Positions 27,061 to 39,500 of a stretch of 64,000 nucleotides of DNA are shown one piece after another. Location: assembly GCF_021155765.1 (NCBI RefSeq), contig NC_060116.1, forward strand, positions 13,082,001 through 13,146,000. The letters are read 5' to 3'. This DNA is from Diprion similis (taxonomy: Eukaryota; Arthropoda; Insecta; Hymenoptera; Diprionidae). Numbering within the stretch: position 1 is the stretch's first letter; the number at the start of each line of letters is the position of its first letter. The position numbers were made by a program, and so were the translations under genes. Under the pieces are notes generated by a model. That model was not told where the DNA came from. It saw only the letters and a list, made by a program, of their open reading frames with translations, and did no database searches.

Positions 27061-28352
27061 TATATACACACACACACACACACAATATTTATACCTAACA
27101 TACTATACGCGACGGTTTCGGTGAAAACGGTAAACGCCTCGGATCCTCCCGCATGGAAATTCACACTCGTGACACACGCCCCTTGGGTATAATTTATGCG
27201 AGATCCCTTACTTCGTCTCTTCTAGATATGTACCAGCCGTATGCATATATAAGTCGAGGTTTAAACCGCGAGCGGCGACAAGTGTGGTGATAAGACTGGT
27301 TCAAACGCCTTTCAAAACCACCAGAAACCGCATATTATATCGATCTCTTCACGCCAATGCGTTTATTATTATTTATTTCTTTACCCTCTCTCGCTCCATC
27401 TTCTTTTTCCTATATAGAATACCAAGTTTGGGTTATGAGAACGTTTTTCAAAGCTAATATAATAATGCACGATGGGTGCAAAGTTTCGATAAAAAAAAAG
27501 GAAAGAAAAATAAAAAGAAACTCAGGCTGGAGGTTCAAATTGTAATTCAATCCTGGTTTTGTTTCACCGTTTTTATTTTTTACATACACGCTGTGCGTTA
27601 GTAACTAAATAACCTGAGGTATAATTCACGGTTGTAACTTGGTAATTAGATATTCTTTAATTAAATATGTTTCCCAGTTTTAATCAAACATGTTTGATAT
27701 AGTAATTTTTCATATTTTCTTCTTCTTCTTCTTCTTCTTCATCTTCTTCTTCTACTTTAGACCATAGTTCCATGAAATTTCGTTTAGACCTCAGAATGGT
27801 CCGCACGTAACATTCTCCGAGCGAAGGATCCATGAGGATACACACGTACCTGTATGGGACGAAAATTGGATCAGCCGAATTCCGTGAGATGCGAGAACAA
27901 AGCAATTGGCGGGTTCGTTGCTTTCGGCAATACCTCTGGCAATTCCCGCAAATGAGATAATCTCACGTGGCTGTCTGACGTGACGATACATCTCGCGACC
28001 CGTAATACGAATGCAATTATAAAAGCGACGATACGCGATTCGCGTGTCTAAAGCGACGAGAAGTTTCAGGATACACGTGTACCTTTCAAATACACTGTAT
28101 ACTAGAAAAAAACCGACATTTCTTTTTTGTTTCGATCTGATTTTATTTTTTTTTTAATTTTTTTTTCAAAATTCAACTCGAAATTATAAGGTACTCGGTT
28201 CACCTTTGACTTTGACTAACTTTTGAAATATTTGATTTATCGTAAAATGATTTAGAGATATTTTTTGTAGAGCGTTCAATTCCCTGAAAAAATACGTTCT
28301 GGTCTCACAAGTACACAAATGCGTTGAAAGGTTATAAAATTCCGTCTCTTGG

Positions 28353-28390
<38 letters not shown>

Positions 28391-31300
28391 GTTTCCCACG
28401 TTATTGAAATAAGAAATAGAAAATCGCGACTAGACACCTCTAAATATATTAATATTAAAATCTGAAACTTGGACAGGATCTTTTTACTTCGTCATTTCGA
28501 ACAATATATTTTCGACTTGAATTTTGAAGAAAACCAAAAAATAGTTGATTTCGACTACTATACGACGATAATAGACTACTGTATACAAATTTATACGCGA
28601 AATATTGTGTGCCGATCATGGACATGATGTATTGACGCGAAACGAGGATTGGCAGTGGCAGTTTAGCATATTACACGTATAATATGTATATGTTGTACAA
28701 TATAAGGGGAAAACTCGAGCGGCACGTGTGTTATTGAAATTCAATCCGTACACATTCGTACATATATGTGATATTACATTGATATATATATATACAGGTG
28801 GGTGGGTTTACCACACGAGGAAAAGTCGAGAACAGAAGCGAGATGTACAGTCCGAGCAATGAAGACTCTTCGCGGTTTGTTTACGGCGATGGATCGATGG
28901 GTTGTATAAAGTATCGGCATTTTGTCCGCCCTTAATTTTGTTCTTCGAATACCGGAAATACCGGAAATCGAAGGGTCAGGTTACCGGTACAGTATTTCGC
29001 GAACTTCCGGGATTACCGTCTGTGCGTAAAAAAGAACGAATCGTTGAAATTTGAAGAAGAAAAATTAATTATTCTCGTTACTCTTCGTCTTTCCCCCGAT
29101 AATTTATAAGGTAAATTCGGCAGTATTGACGACGAAACAGCGGACTTTGAAAGAAAGAACGCGAATATCAACCCCATCGAGGCTCGGCTTATACTCGGGG
29201 CTTACAGACCCCCGTAGCTACTGTTCTTCTTCTTCTTCTTCTTCTTCTTTTTCTTCTTGCGAAACTTCGTCCCCTGTATTTATAAATAAATCTACGCAAC
29301 CCCCGCGTCCCGTATTGTTAAGTCGACATTTACAGCCTGTTGTATATATACTATAGATATATATTATTACATATATACTCATATATTCTGTATATTACGG
29401 CGAATCGGAAAGGTTGAAATATGCTCTTTCCGAATCGTTTATCAGGGTCAACTGCGGACGTATTATTATAAAAGAGGGATCATATAATATATGTGTATAT
29501 AAATATACATATATAATATTCAACGTTTTATCGAATTAGGGAAACGAAGCATGTTTTTTTTTCCCTTCTATCATTTTTTCTTTCGCTTACGCCCTCGTTC
29601 CCCGATTATACGATCCATATTTCTCCTTCCATACGGCATAATGCCTCCAATCTGCAAGATCAAAAATATTGATACTCTACGCCGAAGTTATTATCAAATC
29701 GACGCGACTAACTTGTTGTGATAAACGAAAAAGAAAAATAATTATAATCACTGAGGCAGAAAATTGAAATTAAAAAATGTGAAACTTGTGTGTCAGTGAC
29801 GATGAATTAATTTTAGAAAAATTAACTTCAAAATTAGCATAAGGTTTTGGCTACAATAATTTAAACCGCAGAAATCCGAATTATCCCAACTTTTAGTCCT
29901 CATAATCATATTTATATTCTAATCATAATTCTTATTGCAGAATACAGCGAGGTTTTCCAAAATACTAAATTACCATTTTTTTCTTCCGTTAAACATTTTT
30001 TGCGATGAATATTTTACGTTCTCATATACACAAACATATCATACACATATACGTATAACTTTGGAAATTATTCTTTACCTTAAAAATTTGTAAAAGTACT
30101 TCCAATCTGGCTTGAAGTAAATGGCTTGAGTTAGTCATTTAATTGCAGTAATGACTAAAAAAATGACTAAGCGATGTAGCCCTAAACTATGAATATCATT
30201 CAGTAATTACCATTTGATGCAAGACAAAAAAAAAAACCAAAAAAGAGGAGACATCCCCACGTTAAATGATCGCGATTAATTTTTAGATCGGAACATTTCG
30301 CGCGTCTTAAACGATATTTCCATTGGGTGTAAGAAACAATACACCATCGACATAAAATTTGCATGGCAAACAACGAAGACGTCGAGTTTGAACCACGTTT
30401 GAACGAATAGCTACTTGTAACGATGACGTAATTCGTCGCCAGGCGCCGCGAGCACCTCAGGTAGGTAGATATAAATTTAAGGTGAAGGTGTAGGTAATAA
30501 TCCGTGAGTTTTAGGTCGCGACGTCGTCAGCGAACCGCGTTTCAGCAGCATTATCGCGTCTTACAATATATTATACATATATATACCTGTACACATACAG
30601 GGTGGCCATAAATATTTGGAAAAAAATTTCCATAACATTTCCAGGTTTTCCAGGACCAAAAACCTCGGGTTCCCTGGTATTTTAACAGTTCTAATAAGTT
30701 ACTAAAACCTAAATCGTTCGGCTTGTTAACTCTTCATTCGGTTCAAAATTCAATTCAAATTCAAGAAAAATATAATGTATAAAAGATTCAGTTTAAGCAA
30801 TTTGTTTTCTCAAAGAAAAACCGTAAACTTGTTGCCTGAAAAAATCATTTCTAATTCCCATGATGTAAATCTGATATTTTAAGTTTTTTCCAGATTCTTC
30901 AGGTATGTGGTGGCCACCCTGACATATACCTTCAACCGAATTATTGTGACACACAAAAGCGACTAACTTGTTAAACGAGCTTGAGAACTTTAATTTCAAA
31001 AATCTAATCTCCCATCGTGATTTTTCGCACAAATCCAAATTCTCTGCAGTATTTGTATAATTATTCTTTCAGTAAGAAAAAAAAAAAAAAAAAAATTCAC
31101 AATCATTTCCCCGCAATTTTATAGTATACATCAGACGTGAATATTTCGTGAAGATTTTTTTTTCATCGTAAATATCAACAACATGCACGCATTAGCTTGT
31201 GACAAAATGCCGAAATCTAACTTATGTGTATACGCATAGGTACATGGGTATGCGTATACCAATACATAATACGTCATTAGAGGTCCTTTGACGTAAAATT

Positions 31301-34300
31301 CACACGTGGCTTCAACGTAATTATAGATCCCTTTGATCGTTTTTATATCTATGTATATATAATATAATATAATATAATAGTATACACAATACGCTCTCAG
31401 TCCATTAGGCTTGCTTCTGCTGTCAGGATATATTGATTTTCTTCACACGTAGGTCGACACTTTTACGTATAGGTATGTGTAATACCTACATAAATAGAAG
31501 ATACATGCATAGATCCACACACACACACACATATTCACGCGTACGTCGATCGACCCCATGCATTGCTTCTGAGTAACAAAATCAAGCCATCACCACCACG
31601 TATTCGCGAGACTGGCAGAATGAATGAAGAAACAGAAGGTATGTACATACCGCAAGGTGTTGCATTATTATACAATGGCAAGCAAGCAAGCATTGAACCG
31701 GAATTGATTTATACCGGTCTTATAGGTAGACTGCACGCAGCATTTTCTTAGCAGATATCCGATTCGGGGACGCGGGTTGCTCGGTGCACCCTTGGGCTTG
31801 TGCCATCCACTCGTTGATCGAGGGGCGTATTAATATCGTTTGGTGGACGAGATGAGACACGGCATGGGCAGCCGCCTGTGCACTAAACTCTGACTCACTT
31901 TGACGGAAAAAGAATTTTCTCTCGGCCACGGTACGGCGGCTGAGAGTTGGTTCTAATCACGGGAAAAGATACGTCCAGAGTACAATACTACGGATATACG
32001 GGATATATATGTATGTAGATGTCGTTAGCAAAGTCGTTAACAAAGGTAAACTATTTTTAATATTTATCCCGTAACCGAAAGATTTTACAGTTATGAATAA
32101 GAATTTGAAGAGTTGGTTTTTGTATTGCAAAAAACTAGGATATGGGGGGCGGGGTTAAGGTGCAGAATTTGAAAGGTTCCGGCAGCGCCTTATTTCGGAT
32201 TATTTTGTGACGAGGCTTGATGTACAGAAATCAAACTTCTGGAAATCAAGTTCCGATGGAGAAAAATTTCGATAATTAAGTCTAGTTTACTCAAAGAATG
32301 AGTGTAAAAAGTCAGAAAAACTGAAAAACAGAACGACCAGGATTCCGAACGTAAAAATGTCGAAAATCCAAAGCAACGAAAGATCAAAATGGTGAAATTT
32401 CTCCCAGCCAGAAATTCACGAAACTGAAAATCTTCGTTCATTCAAAATTTCGATGTTTCGAATTTTAAGTTTTCTCATTTTCTCACTGTCTGAACTTCGA
32501 ATTGTCGGATTTAATTTATAAACGTTGCAACAGCCAGAAAATATACAAGTATTGCAATTTAGCTAATATTCTTTCAATTCCAATAGAATTTGAACCGTAT
32601 AAATAAATGTTTTAACGATATTAATACATTTTACCAAAATTTTCCATTACACTGTTAGAAAAATTTAACTAAACATAACGTCCCAGCAAGATCCACTTTA
32701 TACTTGTGTTATTTGTTACATTCCTCTTATTATCATTGAATATGACACAGATTTTTTTAATTTTATCATTCAAGCTGTCACATCAACATTTGATTTGTAA
32801 TTTTTACTTTTTGTTTACTTAGTTAATGGGTTAAAAATTGCCTCAATCAACCCAAAACTTTTAGTAGACCTGCTGGAACATTATTTTCTAACCGTGTATC
32901 CTAACTATAACAATCGAATATTTTTTTTTTCATAATCACAAGAAATATTTGCTCTGCAGTTGGATTTATACGGTTAATAAATCTGTGCACGCCAAATAAT
33001 TTCAACTTACCGAGGCATCGATAGGGCCGAACCCATCGTGAAAGCTTGCACTTGGTTCGTCCGGGTTTGCACCATCCGCTCACTCTGACGTAGTGAGTAG
33101 ATTCGACGATGTTGGTTATGTCCCGGCTCGGGTAAGCCTGGAAATTTGCAAGAAGATGGTTAATTTCATTAAAATGGGATCGAAGCTCTCAGTCAGTGAC
33201 GTCACTGCGACGATGCATGTTCAGAAAACGATATACATACGTATAGAATTGTCTGAATTTTAAGATCAGCGAAGCAACCGATATATATATACCGAACAAA
33301 AAACATATCGATACGTATTTCGAAAAGCAAACTATTTGAAAAAGCGATTTCAAAATTGTAGAATAATTTATTTTTCCCCTCAGCTTAGAGAAAAAAGAAA
33401 AAAGAAAAAAAGGGAATCTGCGTTACTTTTCCCGAAGCCTGCATCTGCAGATTGAATCATATCTGCGGAGGAATTGCCGCGTCTGATGCCGTTCGCTAAG
33501 CGATACCGCATTTTTATCGAGATTTTTTCCTCCGTCGCATCGCCTGATGCATCTAACTTCTTTGCTTTTTATTTCTATCCTCTTCTATCTCTTCTCTTTC
33601 GCGTGGGATTTACGAGTCCGGAAAACGCGCGTTAAGGTGAACGCGAGATAAGGGTCATTTTCCAGACGGTGAATATAGCTGCTTATGATTATACCGCATA
33701 CCTATATGTATAATACAACATATGTATGTATATGCTTAGCCCTTTGATCGCGATTCATATTCTTTAAATCCATATTTTGTATATTTAGGCATATTTCCTA
33801 TTTTTCACAATATATTAATAAGTTTTCAACACTCGAGAGTAATTATTGCGATATGATGTAAATTATTGTTGTAAGAAACAAATTGATCGACAAAAAATCG
33901 TGAAAATTGAAGGAATAATTCATTTACAAGAAAACTACGCCTTTACACATGTATGTACATGTTTTACGTAAATTATAAATTTTTGAGGTCACTAATTACG
34001 ACTCCGGAATCGGATTTAAAAAATTTAAGCTAGCGGATCAAACATAGCGTAAAAAAATTCCAAATACGATCGAATACGGAGAAAAAACTCTGTCCCGGGA
34101 TTTTCGGGGTTGCTGCTTACGAATCTAAAAAAATACTGAAAATTCAGTATTTCGAACCCAATCAGCGATCCCAAAAATCCAAGCACAAAGTTTTTTTTCA
34201 CCGGATTCGATAAAATTAGAAATTTTCGACGATGACGATTTTTGACATTTTAAAAAATTCGGAGCGACCTCTTAAAATTTTTTTTTTGAGCTGTCCTTTG

Positions 34301-36182
34301 GAGTGGGCTATCAAAACATCAAAAACTAACATTTTGTCACACGAGACTCTAGAAAAAAAAATAGTCGGTTTTTTTGCGCCACCCTAATACCGCATAGATA
34401 TACATATATATGTAAGTTATGTGTACAAGCTTAGATGCGCTTCAGTTGGTAGATAGGTAGGTACGTAGGTGGGCAGGTATAAGGTATTTGCGTGGGTGTA
34501 ACCGACTCTTTTTAAGCACTGCACTTTGACGGTGTGCTTCGAGAACTGCACGCGTATTGTAGGTATGTACACACGTGGTTTTATGACACCGCATACGAGT
34601 TTGTAATCCTATACGTATAAAACGTGTCCACACCTCCTCCATGTTTATAGGTGTAATTATAAAATTTCACGTATGCGACAGATATAGTCGAAAGTTCTTC
34701 CCTTCTTATGTGGAAACAGTGAATATGTATCGAAACGGACAAGAATTTATTTCGATTCCTTCGAAACGGATCAACACATGATGAGGTTGAAATTTTATTG
34801 CCTGGCGTTGTTGATCGAATTGTTTTTATAGCTCGTGCGTTTGTGGGAAAAATCTTTCTTTTTTTTCTCGATAAAAAGATCAAGAGATAAATAGATTTTT
34901 CTCATTTATTTTGAAAAAAAATATGCAAAATATCAAAACTTTCCAAGACATCTTTTATTTCTCTATTTTTTTTTTTTAAATTACGAAAAAGTTGCAAAAT
35001 TAAAAAAGCACGGTGTTTTTTTAGCTATCCCTTTTTTTTTTTTTTTACACAAAAACGATCGTAGCGCTACCTAATGGAGTAGCGAGAAAATTATTTAAAA
35101 AAATTGGACTTCTTTTGAAGTGGAATCAATGCGAAAGAAAAAGGTGTGCAATGATCTGATAACATGAGGCTAATGACTTCTGGATTTCACTTCTAATGCC
35201 CCAGCTGTACTCAAAATATCCAATACATATTATATGTTTCCTGTATGCACGGGGCCTGAGGAAATGGAGGTTTAATGGATTTTGCGAATGAGTATATGAA
35301 GATGAATACGTATTAGTTATATTATCCGCGCGTAGTAGTCGATGAATAATTACCTCGTCTCCTCGACTTTGCTTGTTATTAAATTTCAGAAAGTTGTCGA
35401 ACTAACTAGAACAAAAGAGAAGAAAAGAAAAGAAAAAAAAATCGTTTCCAAATACTTTATCATCGTTACGGTCATAATTTATATATAACATTATACTGAA
35501 ATGAAGAATGATCACTTACGATTATCCCTTAACTGACACGCCTAATTAAGGTCTCTATTATATTTATACGCCGTGTGTATTATATTAGGATGCTCCTTAA
35601 TTTTAATCCAGAGAAATTTTCGTCTCTCTCTATACCCTCTATAAACCTGTTAAAAAACGTTAAAAAATAAACGTCTCTAAAATTTCAACCCTCTACAGAT
35701 GAATGGGAATCCGTGGTTTATCAAGGATGGAATGGTTTTTATTATAATTCAGGATTGCTTTTTTCTCAGGAAAAGAAACGATAAATTTTTCAAGAAACGA
35801 AATTTTTTTTTCATGTTAAAAAATTCATTCTTCTAATGGTTTCAGTTGAGATTAATTCTCTAGAATACGACGGCGAGACGATAAAATGTTCAATCGTAAA
35901 TTTTTCACACATTTATCGATAAAAGAGAGATGAAAAAAAAAAGTATCAATAACGTGTCTTCTTTTATCTAATTGTTTTAACAAAGCCACGATTTGATTAA
36001 CATGTGATTGATGAAAAAGTTGATGTTTCAAAATGAGACAGCAAGAAATTTTAATCTTCCAATTTTTTTTTTCTTTTTTTTTTCAATTTTCTTTTTCTCC
36101 CTCTTTATAATTCAATTACAAACTCCACTGAGGTGAAAAGAAATTGTGAAATATATACATATAGGCAATATTCTCTATTGAT

Positions 36183-36226
<44 letters not shown>

Positions 36227-36519
36227 TGTATAATCCGTGGTGATAAAAATAACCGGGATCGGTAGATAAAAAAGAGGGAAAGAAAAAGTAAATGGAGAGG
36301 AACATAAAAAAAAAAAAAAAGGAAAGACAGAAAATCCGCCCCTAGACCGCAAGGGTTACAGAGACGAAGACAGAGAGAGAATAGAAATAGAAAGAGAGAA
36401 AGAGTGAGAGTGAAGGCGAGACGAAGGCGATAAAAATCGACTCGAGGTAGAAAAGCTTGAAATAAAAATTCGAAGCAGCAGCAGCAGGAGCAGCAAAGTC
36501 CTGAATCGTGTAATAGCTA

Positions 36520-36553
<34 letters not shown>

Positions 36554-39500
36554 ATCTATTATACATAGGCATATATATGTATACCATATACTTATAGGTA
36601 TGTGTACGTGGGAGAAAAGAACGATAAACGGACGAGTTTTAGAAAATTAAAAGCTATATACGCCTGCAGTCTCTGGATTCCAGATTCCTGAGTCTCTGGA
36701 AAGTGTATATATATATATATATATATGTGTATATATATAAATATGTATATTGTACACATGGAGACCGTCAAACCCCTCAAGGCGTTATAGAATTTTAGAC
36801 ACAAGATCAGGCGTGTGCTGCATCGGCTCACGTCTATTACCTTATACGAGGTGCCTACCTACATCTCATACATCTCACATAGCGTGGCATTCCATGTGAA
36901 CTGGGTGTAGTGAGCGATTGACGATGAAAATTTTTTAGGTTTTTTAAACCAGGTTGAATTCTTTTCGTCACAGTATAGTATAATAACTCAAAAAAAATTT
37001 CCGAGGATATCTTCACTCTTTCATCAAACTATTCCGCGATTTTACAATATACAGTTGATTTGAATTTTTCATAAATCTATTTACAAAATTACGATCTTGA
37101 TTAATTTTCAAAAATTAAAAATAGCAATAACCCACATTTTTCATTGAAAAACTATTCACCATTCATATATTCAAATTTTACACCTAAAGTATAACGTAAA
37201 ATTCAAAATTTATACCCACGTCTTACGGAGTGGTGTAATAAAGATTTGGTTCAAAGATTTTCAAAGACTTTCATTGCTCACTGGTAATTACTGAATTGAC
37301 AAAATGGAATACCCAATACCGGTACATGGTACGTCAACGCCTGTGGTATTTATATGTATCTATATATATTAACCTCCTTTCACCCTGCTTCTCGAATAAA
37401 CGAACCAACGAACCATGGAGGAACCAACCAACCCACCAACCCACCCACCAAACCAGCCACACCAGCCAGGAGTAAGTAGAGTGACTCAGGAAACAGTCCC
37501 CTCGAGTCACATACCGGGTGACGCGATCGAGTCACTGCCTCCGCCCCCCCCCCCCCCCCCCCCCAAGCCCCTCTTTCATCCCTTGCGCTATTCCTGCCTA
37601 TACGCACCCTTGATGTAATATTAGGAAGGTGTAGGTACGAGACGACGACGACGACGACGAAGAGGACTCGCAAGCAACTAGAATAAAATACTGCAGACTA
37701 TACCTTTTATTTACGTGATATGTGTATAACTATATATGTGCGTGGATGTGTGTGTGTATCTGGATATATTGTATACCTATGCACTTGTGCGCCCTCCCGG
37801 CGAAAAAAACCACTTTCCGGAATTGTATATCGAAATGAAAGTGGGTACGACGTCTGTCTTAGGTGTATAGGTGTGGTATACCAACCAACACGGTATACAC
37901 GAGGCATTCGATGCCAAACCGACCTACGTACGAGCCTGGCAATAGGTGATTTTTTTATTTTTATGTATGGTTTAGAGTGTACAAAAAAAAAAAAAAAAAA
38001 AAAATTCATCGCGTCTTGGATTTTTTGGACCACGGGTTTGATTTTTACTGCTCCAAAAAACAGGGGAATTCAATTTTCGAATGAATAGCCTTCTCCCAAT
38101 TGATTGGCTTGAAATTTTACTCACAAATTTTTTTTCCACCAAGATTTTTCCTACTTTTCAATAAATGGTTTGACCCGTAGTAATTTCTACGATTATATCA
38201 AAAGCTCGTCCACTTTCCATCTTGGTGTAAAAATTTTCCTTTACCAACAAAGAATGCTTAAGAAAAAAATTCAAAGCCAATCAATTGAATGCCTATATTC
38301 ATTCGAAAATTAAATTTTTGTCTTTTCGAAAGCAATTAGAATCAAACCCGTAGTTCAAAAAATCTAAAACCCAGTGAAAGATGATTATTTCTACACTTTA
38401 CACCAAACTTAAAAATTAATAAAATCTCCGATGGTGGGAGTTGGAAGTAAATCGGTTGGGATGGAATGCCTCATATATACGTGTGCGTATAAATTTGTGG
38501 ATCAGGTACCCAAGACTTTGTGTTTTATTCTTCGAGGTGCATTCGTGGTACACTGTGTTTGGAATGAAATTTTTTTTAAAAAGCAATAAAAGAAAACCAA
38601 GAATATACTATACATACATATGTCTGTAAAGAGGTATATGTATGGGGTGTAATATACAGAGCCTTAAAAAATTCGATGCTTAGTACATTTCTTTCCTTTA
38701 CCTTCGATTTCTTTTTCTTCTTTTTCTTCATCTTATTCTTTTACATAATTTTCATTTTCGCTCAACCGTTTGTCACGTTTTACTTTAATTTCTCGTCGAA
38801 TGCAAAGGAGTGTAAATGGACGAGGAGGGGGAGGGGAAGGAGGGAAAGTCGAAGGGCGGTGTGGTGGTTGGATCGTTTCAAAAGGTTCGCGAACCTTACA
38901 GGCGTCCAATTTGTCTCATCGAAGGTAATTGAAAATTATATCAACGATAAATATAGAGTAGAAATACAGAAAATGTGATACGACTTTTATACAGAACTGT
39001 GCATTATATGAGTGAACATAGCAACACACCAATGGCATGTTATGTAAAGTGATAACTTTGCGCTTTTGCGTATAATAATAACAACAATGCAAGTGCCTTC
39101 GATTTCTTCTTTTAGTTCGAGCTTTTCCTTCTCCTCATTTTTAAGGAGTTTTTCCAACGACTTTTACCTATACAGTATATTATACCTATATTTTATTATT
39201 ATACATTATATAATAATAACGCTTTCGAAACTCAAACGTTTTTTACGTTCTATATATTAAATTATATGATATATATTTTATGTATTTAACCCTTTTAGTA
39301 TTAAATTTATATTCATTTCAGAAATTTTTACAGGCTGATCTTTAAGCTTATTTTTTCTACATCTTCATCTTCTTTCAATTATTATTAATGTGGTTTTTGG
39401 AAGCGAGAATAATGGGATAAAATTTCAGGATGAATTACAAATTGATCGGAATGGAAAGAAGAAGAAAAAAAACAAAAAAAAAAAAAACGCGAGTAATTTA

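Larger units (their letters stand above)
26586..33010 (-). other. Appl intron 3 (6.4 kb)
   Basis: No nested gene recognised. It contains (TA)n then (CA)n at 27025-27084, (CTT)n at about 27719-27753, a 36-base A run at 28353-28388, (TTC)n at about 29221-29258, and two short inverted-repeat elements at 30598-30921 and 32650-32896 described separately. Confidence 0.6.

Noticed and set aside
27719..27753. Acidic frame with a Glu run on the minus strand
   Set aside because: Produced by the (CTT)n repeat; no splice sites and unrelated to the Appl acidic exon at 21304-21094.
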